Notes: generated from the letters alone by a model not told the origin. Counted from the stretch's first letter, positions 52,868 through 61,688 are shown. The stretch is DNA of 64,000 bases from Georgenia sp. EYE_87 (GCF_023148685.1 NZ_JAHXNL010000012.1:48826-112825), one strand, 5' to 3'. Numbers and translations: made by a program.

Positions 52868-53395
52868 TCAGGCCGGCCGGACGCTGCGCTCGACGGCACG
52901 GTCCGTCATCGAGCGAGAGCCGCGCGCGATGGCGACGGCGCCGGACTGGACGATCTCACGCACGCCGTGCGGCTCGAGGGCCGTGAGCAGGGCGCGGACC
53001 TTGTTCTCGGACCCGGTGGCCTCGATGGTCACGGCGTCCGGGGCGACGTCGACGACGTGCGCCCGGAAGAGCTCGACGACCTGGAGGACGGCGGTCCGGG
53101 AGGCGTCGTCGGCGCGCACCTTGACCAGCAGCAGCTCGCGCTGGACGGAGACGTCGGGCTCGAGCTCGACGATCTTGAGAACGTTCACCAGCTTGTTGAG
53201 CTGCTTGGTCACCTGCTCCAGCGGCAGCTCGGCGGCGTCCACGACCACGGTGATGCGGGAGATCTCCGGGTGCTCGGTCGGCCCCACGGCCAGGGAGTGG
53301 ATGTTGAAGGCGCGGCGGGCGAAGAGGGCGGCCACGCGCGTGAGGACGCCCGGCTTGTTCTCCACCAGCACGGACAGGGTGTGCCTGGTGCTCAT
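52868..53395 (-). CDS. ilvN: Acetolactate synthase small (regulatory) subunit
   Basis: A 175-residue two-domain regulator. The N-terminal ACT domain HTLSVLVENKPGVLTRVAALFARRAFNIHSLAVGPTEHPEISRITVVV binds valine for feedback inhibition; a C-terminal domain follows (about 85-165). It stabilises and regulates IlvB. The ATG lies 10 bp after the ilvB stop in the operon. Confidence 0.97.
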   Translation of the reverse strand: MSTRHTLSVLVENKPGVLTRVAALFARRAFNIHSLAVGPTEHPEISRITVVVDAAELPLEQVTKQLNKLVNVLKIVELEPDVSVQRELLLVKVRADDASRTAVLQVVELFRAHVVDVAPDAVTIEATGSENKVRALLTALEPHGVREIVQSGAVAIARGSRSMTDRAVERSVRPA

Positions 53396-53405
53396 CTGCT
53401 GCTCC

Positions 53406-55253
53406 TCACTCGTCGCGGTCCCACGCCGGGGTGATCCCGTGCGCGTACTGGATGTCGTCGTTGCTCACGCCGGCCGCCACCATCGGCCAGACCATCGCGT
53501 CCCGGCTGACCACGAAGTCGACGACGACGGGCTGATCGTCGATCTCCATGGCCCGCTTGATCGTGGCGTCGACGTCGGCGGTGGAGGTGCAGCGCAGGCC
53601 GACGCAGCCGTAGGCCTCGGCGAGCTTGACGAAGTCGGGGATGTGCTTGGTCTCGTGACCGGTGTGCAGGTCCGTGTGGGAGTAGCGGCCCTCGTAGAAC
53701 AGGGTCTGCCACTGGCGCACCATGCCGAGGGAGGAGTTGTTGATCAGGGCGACCTTGATCGGGATCTCCTCCAGGGCGCAGGTGGCCAGCTCCTGGTTGG
53801 TCATCTGGAAGCAGCCGTCGCCGTCGATGGCCCACACGGTGGCGTCGGGGCGGCCGACCTTGGCGCCCATCGCGGCAGGGACCGCGTAGCCCATGGTCCC
53901 CAGGCCGCCGGAGTTCAGCCACGTCCGGGGGTGCTCGTAGCTGATGAACTGCGCCGCCCACATCTGGTGCTGGCCGACGCCGGAGACGTAGACGCTCTCG
54001 GGCCCCGAGATCTCTCCGAGCCGGGAGATGACGTGCTGCGGGGCCATGAGGCCGTCCTCGGTCGGCGCCCACCCGAGCGGGTAGGTGTGGCGCAGCTCGT
54101 CGAGCTGCTTCCACCACTTCTCCAGGTCCGGCAGCCCGTGCTGCGCGTGGGCCGCCCGGAGCTCGACGGTCAGGTCGGCGACGACCTCCTTCAGGTCGCC
54201 GACGATCGGCACGTCCGCCGTGCGGTTCTTCGAGATCTCGGCGGGGTCGATGTCCGCGTGGACGATCGTCGCCCTGGGCGCGAAGCTGTCGAGCCTGCCC
54301 GTCACACGGTCGTCGAAGCGGGCGCCGAGCGCGACGATCAGGTCCGCCTGCTGGAGCGCGGCCACCGCGGGCACCGTGCCGTGCATCCCCGGCATGCCCA
54401 GGTTCTGCGGGTGGGAGTCGGGGACCGCGCCGCGGGCCATGAGCGTGGTGACGACGGCGGCACCCGAGACGTTGACCAGCTCCGCCAGCTCGCGGGCCGC
54501 GTTCGCGCGGATGGCGCCGCCGCCGACGTAGAGGACGGGCTTGCGCGCCGTGGCGAGCAGGCGGGCGGCCTCGCGCACCTGGCGGGCGTGGGGCTTGGTG
54601 ACCGGGTGGTAGCCGGGCAGGTCCATCTCGGGAGGCCAGACGAACTGGGACGCCGCCTGCTGGGCCGACTTCGCGATGTCGACGAGGACGGGACCGGGCC
54701 GGCCGGTGGAGGCGATGTGGAACGCCTCGGCGATGCGGGCCGGGATCTCGTCGGCGTCCGTCACGAGGAAGGAGTGCTTCGTCACGGGCATCGTCGCGCC
54801 CACGATGTCCGCCTCCTGGAAGGCGTCGGTGCCGATCATGGACGCGCCGACCTGCCCGGTGATCGCGACCAGCGGGACGGAGTCCATGTGGGCGTCCGCC
54901 AGCGGCGTGATGAGGTTCGTCGCGCCCGGGCCGGAGGTCGCCATGCACACGCCCACGCGGCCGGTGGCGGCGGCGTAGCCGGTTGCGGCGTGGCCGGCTC
55001 CCTGCTCGTGGCGCACGAGGATGTGGCGGAGCTTCGTGGAGTCGAACAGCGGGTCGTAGGTGGGCAGGATCGCACCGCCCGGCATGCCGAAGATGGTGTC
55101 GACGCCCTGCTCCTCGAGCGCGCGGACGATGTTGCGCGCGCCCGTCGAGCGCTCGGTGACGGTCGCCCGTGGCGCTACGGCCGGCGCCGCCCGGACAGCA
55201 GGGGCCGCCGGCGCGGCGGGGCGAGGGGGCGCCGGGTGCGGTGCCTTGGCCAT
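53406..55253 (-). CDS. ilvB: Acetolactate synthase large (catalytic) subunit
   Basis: A 615-residue thiamine-diphosphate enzyme, the first common step of valine and leucine (and second of isoleucine) synthesis. [34 protein letters not shown] carries the catalytic Glu; [44 protein letters not shown] is the ThDP-binding GDG...NN motif. The first 40 residues are Pro/Ala-rich. It is preceded by a promoter, a leader peptide and an attenuator, and followed at once by ilvN. Confidence 0.97.
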   Translation of the reverse strand: MAKAPHPAPPRPAAPAAPAVRAAPAVAPRATVTERSTGARNIVRALEEQGVDTIFGMPGGAILPTYDPLFDSTKLRHILVRHEQGAGHAATGYAAATGRVGVCMATSGPGATNLITPLADAHMDSVPLVAITGQVGASMIGTDAFQEADIVGATMPVTKHSFLVTDADEIPARIAEAFHIASTGRPGPVLVDIAKSAQQAASQFVWPPEMDLPGYHPVTKPHARQVREAARLLATARKPVLYVGGGAIRANAARELAELVNVSGAAVVTTLMARGAVPDSHPQNLGMPGMHGTVPAVAALQQADLIVALGARFDDRVTGRLDSFAPRATIVHADIDPAEISKNRTADVPIVGDLKEVVADLTVELRAAHAQHGLPDLEKWWKQLDELRHTYPLGWAPTEDGLMAPQHVISRLGEISGPESVYVSGVGQHQMWAAQFISYEHPRTWLNSGGLGTMGYAVPAAMGAKVGRPDATVWAIDGDGCFQMTNQELATCALEEIPIKVALINNSSLGMVRQWQTLFYEGRYSHTDLHTGHETKHIPDFVKLAEAYGCVGLRCTSTADVDATIKRAMEIDDQPVVVDFVVSRDAMVWPMVAAGVSNDDIQYAHGITPAWDRDE

Positions 55254-55303
55254 CTTGTGCCTCCTGGGTCGGGTGGTGCGGTGCTGGTGCGGTGCCGGGC
55301 ATG

Positions 55304-55339
55304 AAAAAACCCCTCGTCCCGGGCGGGGATGTCGAGGGG
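55304..55339 (-). terminator. ilvB attenuator terminator
   Basis: On the minus strand CCCCTCG (55339-55333) pairs with CGAGGGG (55316-55310), and TTTTTT follows. It lies 20 nt after the leader peptide stop and 51 nt before ilvB. The loop holds a GC-rich sub-hairpin. Confidence 0.88.
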
Positions 55340-55358
55340 GTGCGCGCAGCAGGTCCCG

Positions 55359-55406
55359 TCAGCGGGCTGCGACGCGCTGGGTAAGTACTACGGTCCGGAA
55401 CTGCAT
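55359..55406 (-). CDS. ilvB leader peptide (attenuation)
   Basis: A 15-residue frame, MQFRTVVLTQRVAAR, ATG at 55406-55404 and TGA stop. Val6-Val7-Leu8 are encoded GTA GTA CTT, codons expected to be rare in this GC-rich genome, and Val12 by GTC. The -10 TATGGT ends 7 nt before the ATG, so the mRNA likely begins at the peptide. The peptide overlaps the start of a hairpin region (GCGCG/CGCGC-type) upstream of the T6 terminator: a classical ilv attenuator. Confidence 0.82.
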   Translation of the reverse strand: MQFRTVVLTQRVAAR

Positions 55407-55413
55407 GGTCCTC

Positions 55414-55442
55414 ACCATAGCCCGGCGTGCGGCGCGCGTCAC
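55414..55442 (-). promoter_or_regulatory. ilvBNC promoter
   Basis: On the minus strand, -35 GTGACG (55437-55442) and -10 TATGGT (55414-55419) are separated by 17 bp. The start is expected at or next to the leader peptide ATG at 55406. Confidence 0.7.
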
Positions 55443-55537
55443 GCCCGAGGTCGCTCGTCTCACATCGTGGAGCACGGATCCGCCCAGTGGGACGTCCGGC
55501 GCCCCACCGTCGCCTCACCCGCCGGGCGGAGCGACGG

Positions 55538-56209
55538 TCAGTCGCGACCCTGCCACGTGCGCACGCAGGCCTCGTTGCCCTCGGCGTCCGCGAGCACCCA
55601 CCACGACGGCGCGTAGACGTCGCTGACGAGGTGCCCGCCCGCCTGGAGCGCCGCCCGCACGCGCGCCTCCGCCTCGTCGTGCGGCAGGTGGACGTCGACG
55701 TGGATGCGCCCCCGCCCGGGGCGGGGCAGATCCATCTGCTGGAACCACAGGCCGGGCGAGCGCGCGTCGGGATCCTCCAGGTCGACGGCGCCGGCCTCGT
55801 CCTGCTCCGGACCCACCCTCGTGCGGTAGCCCAGGACCGCCTGCCAGAACGGCAGCACCGCGGGGATGTCGAGCGCGTCGACGGCGATCTCCACGGCACG
55901 CGGACGGCCGGGCTCGGCCGGCATCCCGAGCTCCGCCGCGGCGGCGCCGATGCGCCCGGCGAGGGAGACGTCCCGCTCGGTGAGCCCGTGCGCGGCGTGC
56001 GTGGTGAGCGCGACGTGCACGCGGTAGTACCGCAGGTCGACGTCCGGGTGGTGGTTCATCTCCTCGGCCACCTCGCCGATGCGCCGGACCAGCTCGATGC
56101 CGCGGGTCATCGAGCCCGACCGGAACGTCGCGTGCAGCCGGCCCGCCAGCACCCGCCAGTCCTGCAGACCCGGGCGCGACTGGACGTCCTCGTCCCTGAG
56201 CACCTTCAT
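55538..56209 (-). CDS. Pterin-4a-carbinolamine dehydratase-like / VOC fusion protein
   Basis: A 223-residue two-domain protein. The N-terminal part (about 1-95) has the PCD signature EMNHHPDVDLRYYRVHVALTTHAAHGLTERDVSLAGRI with the active-site HHP. The C-terminal part (about 105-223) is a VOC/glyoxalase-like fold: AVEIAVDALDIPAVLPFWQAVLGYRT...GRIHVDVHLPHDEAEARV. The fusion is seen in actinobacteria; what it acts on is unknown. CAGGCT lies 6 nt before the ATG. It is divergent from the AspT-like gene. Confidence 0.9.
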   Translation of the reverse strand: MKVLRDEDVQSRPGLQDWRVLAGRLHATFRSGSMTRGIELVRRIGEVAEEMNHHPDVDLRYYRVHVALTTHAAHGLTERDVSLAGRIGAAAAELGMPAEPGRPRAVEIAVDALDIPAVLPFWQAVLGYRTRVGPEQDEAGAVDLEDPDARSPGLWFQQMDLPRPGRGRIHVDVHLPHDEAEARVRAALQAGGHLVSDVYAPSWWVLADAEGNEACVRTWQGRD

Positions 56210-56446
56210 GTGTGCAGCCTGGCACGCGCGCGATGGACCGTCGAGGGGCGCGCGAGTCGTTCGCGCCCCCCTCACTCCGGCTGCGCCGCCGGCGCCGGGC
56301 AACGGCGGGACGAGCACAGGCCCGGTGACCCAGCCGACACCGCACCCGTGACGTCCGGCCCGGCGCACCGGACGAACCGCCGGATACCGTCGTACCGACG
56401 CGGTCGGTGACCGCCGCGTTCACCGCACGGCCCAGGGAGCCAACCC

Positions 56447-58018
56447 ATGCTCGAGACGCTCGCCGCCCAGCCGCTCGTCCTGCTCTTCCTCGTCATCGGT
56501 GTCGGGGCGCTGGTCGGCCGCGTGAGCGTCCGCGGCGTCTCCCTGGGGGCCGCGGCGGTCCTGTTCACCGCCATCGGTCTCGGCGCGTGGGGGGCGAGCA
56601 ACGGTGTCGCACTCGCCATCCCCCCGGTCGTCGGCTCGCTCGGCCTGGCCCTCTTCGCGTTCGTCACCGGCATCTCCTCGGGCCCGAACTTCTTCCACTC
56701 GCTGCGCACCGCCTGGCCGCTGATGCTCGCCGTCGCCCTCGCGCTGGTGGCGGGGGCGGGCACCGCCGTCGGGCTCGGGAACGCGCTCGGGCTCGGGCGC
56801 GAGACCGTGGCGGGCACCTTCGCGGGCGCACTGACGAACACCCCGGCCCTCGCCGCCGCCGGCGGAACCCCGGAGGCGACCGTCGGGTACTCCGTGGCCT
56901 ACCTCTTCGGCGTGCTCGGGATGCTCGTGATCTCCTCGCTCGCGCTGCGCTACCGGGGGGAGGACACGGACGCCCCCTCCCCCGTCGTCGACCGGACGGT
57001 GCGGGTGGACCGCGACGACCGGCCGACCGTGGCGGAGATCCAGCACCGGCACGGCGAGGAGCTCCGGTTCTCCCGCATCCGGCACACGGAGGAGGGACCG
57101 GCCGAGCCCGTCGGCGCGGGCGACGTTCTCGCGCGCGGCGACGTCGTGACGGTGGTCGGTCCCGCCCCGGTGGTCGAGGCTGCGGTCGCGGAGCTCGGCC
57201 ACCTCTCCTCGCACGACCTCGTCGCCGACCGCAGCCGGCTCGACAACCGGCGGATCACCATCTCGACCCTGGCGCACGCGGGGCGGACGGTCGCGCAGCT
57301 GGGCCTGGAGGAGAAGTTCCAGGCGACCGTGGTGCGGGTGCGGCGCGGGGACGTCGACCAGGTGGCGGTGCCGAGCATGCCGCTCCAGCTGGGCGACCGG
57401 GTCCGGGTCGTCGCGCCGCGCGAGCGGATCGGCGAGGTGACGGCGTACCTCGGCGACTCCGCGCGCGGGCTGTCGGACATCAACCCCGCCGCCCTCGGTC
57501 TCGGGCTCGTCGCCGGGCTGCTGCTGGGCGAGCTGCCGATCCCGGTCCCGGGCGGTGACTCCTTCTCGATCGGCGCGGCCGCCGGCACGCTGCTCGTCGG
57601 GCTGGTCATGGGCCGGGTGGGCCGGGTCGGGCCGGTGGTCACGTCGCTGCCCCAGACGGCGACCGCGGTGCTCTCGGAGATCGGCCTGCTGGTCTTCCTC
57701 GCCTACGCCGGGGCCAACGCCGGGGGCCAGATCCTGAACGCGTTCGCCTCCGGGGACGTCGTGACGATCCTGGTGCTCGGCGCGGCCGTGACGTGTGTGG
57801 TGGGGGTCGGCCTGTACGCGGTGATGCGGTGGGGCTTCCGGAGCGGCGGTACCCGCCTGTCGGGGATCATCGCGGGCGCGCAGACGCAGCCAGCCCTGCT
57901 GGCCTTCGCCAACGGCAGCACCGGTCACGACCCGCGGGTCGCCCTGGGTTACGCGCTCGTCTACCCGACGGCGATGGTCGTCAAGATCCTGCTGGCCCAG
58001 GTGCTCGGCGGGGCGTGA
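56447..58018 (+). CDS. AspT/YidE/YbjL-family exchanger
   Basis: A 523-residue membrane protein. Two membrane halves (about 1-175 and 340-523) carry the AspT-type duplications FVTGISSGPNFFHSL, TFAGALTNTPALAAAGG and, in the second half, GLVMGRVGRVG...IIAGAQTQPALLAFANG. Between them lie two soluble RCK_C/TrkA_C-like domains (about 180-330). AspT exchanges aspartate for alanine; the substrate here is not predictable. ATG 56447 with an AGGGAG sequence upstream. No clear operon partner. Confidence 0.9.
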   Translation: MLETLAAQPLVLLFLVIGVGALVGRVSVRGVSLGAAAVLFTAIGLGAWGASNGVALAIPPVVGSLGLALFAFVTGISSGPNFFHSLRTAWPLMLAVALALVAGAGTAVGLGNALGLGRETVAGTFAGALTNTPALAAAGGTPEATVGYSVAYLFGVLGMLVISSLALRYRGEDTDAPSPVVDRTVRVDRDDRPTVAEIQHRHGEELRFSRIRHTEEGPAEPVGAGDVLARGDVVTVVGPAPVVEAAVAELGHLSSHDLVADRSRLDNRRITISTLAHAGRTVAQLGLEEKFQATVVRVRRGDVDQVAVPSMPLQLGDRVRVVAPRERIGEVTAYLGDSARGLSDINPAALGLGLVAGLLLGELPIPVPGGDSFSIGAAAGTLLVGLVMGRVGRVGPVVTSLPQTATAVLSEIGLLVFLAYAGANAGGQILNAFASGDVVTILVLGAAVTCVVGVGLYAVMRWGFRSGGTRLSGIIAGAQTQPALLAFANGSTGHDPRVALGYALVYPTAMVVKILLAQVLGGA

Positions 58019-58072
58019 GGTCCTCGGCTGCTCGTGCGGCGGCCGGGGCGGTCACGCGCCCCCTGCGCGCCT

Positions 58073-58134
58073 GACCGCCCCTCCTCAGCCGGGTGACCGC
58101 CCCTCCTCAGCCGGGTGACCGCCCCTCCTCAGCC
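58073..58134. repeat. 22-bp tandem repeat, about 2.8 copies
   Basis: The unit GACCGCCCCTCCTCAGCCGGGT begins at 58073, 58095 and 58117 (third copy truncated). It lies just downstream of the three-gene operon of 58167-61269 and contains CGGGTGAC, also found in the 35-bp repeat on the other side of that operon. Confidence 0.85.
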
Positions 58135-58166
58135 GGCCGTGCTGCCCCTCGGCGGGCGCCGCCGCC

Positions 58167-58370
58167 TCAGCCCGCCGGTCGCTCGAAGGTCACGAGGAGG
58201 CCCTCCACACCGCCCGGCCCCACGCGTCCCTTGACGTCGGTCGAGGTGATGGCCTTGAGCTGCCACCCCTGGCGGGCGTGGTCGTTGAGAAGCTTCTCGA
58301 GCTTGTCGGCCGAGATCTTCCCGCCGATCATCCCCTCGCGGAGCTGGACCACCTTGTACTCGTAGCTCAT
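58167..58370 (-). CDS. DUF4177 domain protein
   Basis: A 67-residue protein, MSYEYKVVQLREGMIGGKISADKLEKLLNDHARQGWQLKAITSTDVKGRVGPGGVEGLLVTFERPAG, matching DUF4177 (EYKVVxL...LEKLLNxxAxxGWxLxxI), a small alpha/beta protein of unknown role. Its ATG overlaps the stop of the ABC-like gene (ATGA at 58367-58370), so it is the third cistron of the operon. Its constant coupling to the two upstream genes is the only clue to function. Confidence 0.85.
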   Translation of the reverse strand: MSYEYKVVQLREGMIGGKISADKLEKLLNDHARQGWQLKAITSTDVKGRVGPGGVEGLLVTFERPAG

Positions 58371-60091
58371 GCGTTCTCCCTCTGTCGCTCTCCACCGGTG
58401 GAACGAACGACGGGGCCCGGGGTTCCCGCGCCCGCGCCCGGCCGGGCGAGCACCGGCCGGCCGCCGGCGGCCGCGGAGCCGTCGAGGTCCCAGACGGTCA
58501 CGGCGCCCGGCAGCGCGTCGGGCTCGTCGCTCGCTGCCACGATCACGCCCGGGTAGTCGCGCCAGAGCCGGTCGACCACCTCGCGGCCTCCCTGGCCCAG
58601 CCGCGTGTCCACCCGGTCCAGGACCACCAGCGCCGGCTCCCCGTAGATCGCCCGGGCCAGCAGCACCCGCATGCGCTCGCTGGCCGTCAACGGCTCGCCC
58701 CCACGGCGCAGCACGGTCCGCTCACCGCGCTCGAGCGCCGCGACCCGGGCCGCCAGGCCCACCGACTCGAGCACCTCGCCCACCGGCGCCGTGCTCTCCG
58801 GGGCGCGGTAGCGCACCGCCCGCGCGAGCGTCCCGCGCTCGAGGACGTCCGTGCTGGCCGCGGTCCCGACGAGCAGCCGGCGCTGCGTGGCCGGCAGCCC
58901 CTCGAGCGGATAGCCCGAGACGCGCACCCACGCCTCCGGGATGCGCATCACTCCTGCCACGACGGCCAGCGTCTCGTCCTCCCGGCCGGCGTCGGAGCTG
59001 CGCACCAGGACCCGCGAGCCCGGCAGGGCGACCAGCTCGGGCGCCCGGACGCCGCGCACGACCAGGTCACCGACGTGGACCACGCCGTGCTGGCTCCGGG
59101 TCCGCGCCGTCACCGGCGGGTGCGGGCCGTACCGGCGCCGCAGGCGAAGCTCCCGGGCCCGGTGCGCCCTGCCGTCGGCAAGCACCGGCGCGAGGATGCG
59201 GCGGGCGGCCAGGAACGCCTGGCGGTACTCCACCACCCTGCCCAGGTCGGTCACCGGACCGGCGACCAGCCCGACGATCGTCAGCGCCCCGGCGACGGCG
59301 GCCCCCGACGTCTCGAACCAGGCGCCGACGGCGGCCACGGCGGCGAGCGCGAGCGCGGAGGCGAGTGCCGCGGCACCGCGAAGCGCCCCGGCCACCCGCG
59401 ACCGCTCCACGGCGGCCTCGGCGACGGCGGCGCTGAGCTTGTCGAGCTGCCGCAGCTCGCGCCGTTCCCCGCCGGCGGCGCGGATCGTCCGGGCGGCCGT
59501 GACCGTCTCGGACACCGCGGTGGCGAGACGGCCCCGACGACGGCGCAGCTCGTGCGAGCGCTGGAACGCCGGCCCGGCGAGTGCGGCCAGCGCGGCGCCC
59601 AGCACGAGCATCGGCGCGGCGACCGCGACGGCGAGCGCCGGGTCGAGGACCGCCAGGGCCACCGTGGCGCCGAGGATCGTGGGCACCCCGACCACCAGCG
59701 GCGTGATGCCGAGCGCCACCCAGTTGCGGACGGCGGAGAGGTCGTTCGTCGTCCGGGCGACCGTGATGCCCAGCCCCGGTCCCCGGTGCGTGGTCAGCGC
59801 GGCGCCGAGCAGACCGCGGCGCAGCTCGCGCACGTAGTCCTGGCTGAGCCGCTCGGCCCGGACCTTCTCCTGGGCCCGCAGCACCCCGACACCGACCGCG
59901 GCCACGAAGAGCACCACGGTCATGGTGAGCCGCTCCCGCTCGCTGTCCGTCGCAAGGAGCGCGGACAGCGCCAGGGCCGTCGTGACGGCGCACGCCGCCT
60001 GCCCCGCCCCGGTGGCCACGAGCCCGAGCAGCCGACGGCGCCGGCGTCCGTGCCACAGCGGCGGGAACCCGTCTCCCCGACCCGCGGTCAT
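58367..60091 (-). CDS. ABC exporter-type protein with degenerate ATPase domain
   Basis: A 574-residue protein. Residues about 20-300 form a type I exporter membrane domain (hydrophobic blocks near 21-48, 56-72, 126-150, 151-173 and 240-285, with the ITVARTTNDLSAVRNWV coupling region). Residues about 335-540 keep the outline of a nucleotide-binding domain but have lost its catalytic motifs: SSDAGREDET (365-374) where Walker A should be, LTASER (468-473) for LSGGQ, LDRVD (491-495) with Arg for the catalytic Glu, and no H-loop His near 521. It is probably unable to hydrolyse ATP on its own. Coupled to the P-loop gene upstream and DUF4177 downstream. Confidence 0.87.
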   Translation of the reverse strand: MTAGRGDGFPPLWHGRRRRRLLGLVATGAGQAACAVTTALALSALLATDSERERLTMTVVLFVAAVGVGVLRAQEKVRAERLSQDYVRELRRGLLGAALTTHRGPGLGITVARTTNDLSAVRNWVALGITPLVVGVPTILGATVALAVLDPALAVAVAAPMLVLGAALAALAGPAFQRSHELRRRRGRLATAVSETVTAARTIRAAGGERRELRQLDKLSAAVAEAAVERSRVAGALRGAAALASALALAAVAAVGAWFETSGAAVAGALTIVGLVAGPVTDLGRVVEYRQAFLAARRILAPVLADGRAHRARELRLRRRYGPHPPVTARTRSQHGVVHVGDLVVRGVRAPELVALPGSRVLVRSSDAGREDETLAVVAGVMRIPEAWVRVSGYPLEGLPATQRRLLVGTAASTDVLERGTLARAVRYRAPESTAPVGEVLESVGLAARVAALERGERTVLRRGGEPLTASERMRVLLARAIYGEPALVVLDRVDTRLGQGGREVVDRLWRDYPGVIVAASDEPDALPGAVTVWDLDGSAAAGGRPVLARPGAGAGTPGPVVRSTGGERQRENA

Positions 60092-61269
60092 CGCGGGAGG
60101 AGTGCGGTCGCGGCCTCCGGCTCGGTCAGGTCGAAGGTCGGCAGCACGGCCACGTCGACGGCCGCCGTCGCCTCGCGCGTGGCCAGGGGCGAGGAGGTCA
60201 GGACGCCGCTGACGGCGGCGACGTCGATCCCCGCCGCCCGCAGGAGCCCGACGCCCGCGGTCGCGCCGAGAGCGTCACCCGCGGCGAAGACCACCCGGTC
60301 CACGACGGCTCGGAAGAGCGGGTCGCGGAGCAGTCGCCCCGTCTCGGCCTGGTAGATGCCGTCGGCTATCTCCACGACGACGACGTCGGGCCCCGTGGCG
60401 GCAAGGGCGTGGACGAGCGAGGCAAGGAGCGCGCGCACCCGGCCGTGGTCGAGGCGGAAGGTGGAGGGGAGGCCGAAGTCGGTGAAGTCGAGGACCGCGG
60501 ATGCTCCGGCGTCGGCGAAGAGGCGCGGGTCTCCCCCGGCGCCGGTGCCAGTCACCTTGCCCGCGGCGACGGCCAGGCCGGACGAGACCAGCCCGCGCAC
60601 GAGGCAGGCGAGCGTCGTGGACTTGCCGGAGTTCATGGACGTGCCGAGCACGGCGATGACAGTGGGCCGTCCGGTCGGGAAGCGCCCGTGCGGGGCGCCC
60701 GGGACGTCGGGGAGCAGCCGCTGCGGCGCGAGCCGGCCGAGGGTGACGACACCCTGGTCGTCGGCGAGGAGCCCGAGCGGCTCGAGGGTCGTGGCGTCCT
60801 CCATGCGCGCGTGCTGTCCCGTGACCACGCCGGTGAGGCCGCCGGCCGCCACGAGGTGCGTGTGCCGCAGATCGTCGGGGACCTCGGCCTCGAACTGGTC
60901 AGGGGCGTAGCGGTGCCCGTAGGCGACCAGGACCTCGTCACCGACGAAGAGGGTCTGGCGCCGGCTCCCGGGGCCCTCGAGCCGCTTGTGCTGGCCGAGC
61001 CGGACCACCCGCGCCAGCACGACGTCGCCGGCCGAGGGCCGGACCTCCGCGCCGGTGAGCAGGCCGTAGCCTCGCGCGTCCGCAGCCAGGCGCTCCGCGA
61101 GGTACCGGGTGGTGTAGGCCTTCTTCGCCCACCTGAGCCTCAGCTCCGGGATCTCCTGGCGTGCGCCCCCTGGAGGCAGGGCTGCGGCCCCCGGTTCAGA
61201 TGAGAGGCCCGGTTCGTCGCCGGCGAACGGGCTGCCCGTGAACGGGGTGGTCGAGGCGGTGACAGTCAT
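60088..61269 (-). CDS. P-loop protein of the SIMIBI/dethiobiotin synthetase-like class
   Basis: A 393-residue protein. After a disordered start (about 1-38) comes a beta-rich domain (about 75-180, GDVVLARVVRLGQHKRLEGPGSRRQTLFVGDEVLVAYG). The C-terminal P-loop domain (about 200-390) has an intact Walker A, GTSMNSGKST (209-218, Lys216), then AAGKVTGTGAGGDPRLF and the acidic segment PDVVVVEIADGIYQAETGRLL. This resembles DUF1611/MobB/BioD folds, but I cannot name a family. First gene of the operon; ATG follows GGAGGGA and its stop overlaps the ABC-like gene start (ATGA). Confidence 0.8.
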   Translation of the reverse strand: MTVTASTTPFTGSPFAGDEPGLSSEPGAAALPPGGARQEIPELRLRWAKKAYTTRYLAERLAADARGYGLLTGAEVRPSAGDVVLARVVRLGQHKRLEGPGSRRQTLFVGDEVLVAYGHRYAPDQFEAEVPDDLRHTHLVAAGGLTGVVTGQHARMEDATTLEPLGLLADDQGVVTLGRLAPQRLLPDVPGAPHGRFPTGRPTVIAVLGTSMNSGKSTTLACLVRGLVSSGLAVAAGKVTGTGAGGDPRLFADAGASAVLDFTDFGLPSTFRLDHGRVRALLASLVHALAATGPDVVVVEIADGIYQAETGRLLRDPLFRAVVDRVVFAAGDALGATAGVGLLRAAGIDVAAVSGVLTSSPLATREATAAVDVAVLPTFDLTEPEAATALLPR

Positions 61270-61507
61270 GGTGGTTCCCTCCGAGCCGACGTCGACAGCT
61301 CTCCCGACGGCGGATTGCGGCCGGTGCTGTCCGGAAAGACGTTAGGCAGGGCCGGTGAAGAGCAGATGATGGCGCCATGAGAGGACCCTCATCGCCTGGA
61401 CACCTCACGTTCACCCGCCGACGGGGCCACGAGTGACTCGCCCGTCGGGCGGCCCACCCGCCCCGGCGGGCCGCCTCGTCGGTGGCCACCTCTATCCGCG
61501 GGCTGCC

Positions 61508-61577
61508 CCCTCGTCGGGTGACTCACCCCTAGGCGGGCCGCTCCCTCGTCGGGTGACTCACCCCTAGGCGGGCCGCC
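61508..61577. repeat. 35-bp tandem repeat, two copies
   Basis: Copies start at 61508 and 61543. Each contains the interrupted palindrome GGGTGA-C-TCACCC (61516-61528, 61551-61563) and CCTAGGCGGGCCGC. A related GAGTGACTC palindrome lies further left, near 61431-61439. They could be protein-binding sites upstream of the P-loop operon, or selfish repeats. Confidence 0.8.
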
Positions 61578-61639
61578 GGCGCTGGCAGCCCGCCGTGCCG
61601 GAGTCGGTCAGCTCGGCGGGCAGGCGCAAGGGGACGGAC

Positions 61640-61663
61640 GGCCCGCCCCCTCAGGGGCGGGCC
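61640..61663. terminator. ilvD terminator
   Basis: A 10-bp perfect stem GGCCCGCCCC / GGGGCGGGCC with a 4-nt loop, 26 nt past the ilvD stop; flanking bases (ACGGA/TCCGT) extend it imperfectly. Weak T-richness only on the plus strand. Confidence 0.65.
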
Positions 61664-61688
61664 TTCCGTTCCAATCTTTCAGCTCGCT

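Larger units (their letters stand above)
61270..61688. other. Intergenic region between ilvD and the P-loop operon
   Basis: This 419-base region holds no gene I can support. It includes the operon promoter (TAACGT on the minus strand at about 61339-61344 is one candidate -10), a 35-bp tandem repeat and a hairpin near 61640-61663. Confidence 0.5.

Noticed and set aside
55254..55406. T-box riboswitch before ilvB
   Set aside because: No specifier loop or T-box sequence; a leader peptide explains the layout better.
58073..58134. Possible CRISPR array
   Set aside because: The units are directly adjacent without unique spacers and no cas gene is present; it is a simple tandem repeat.
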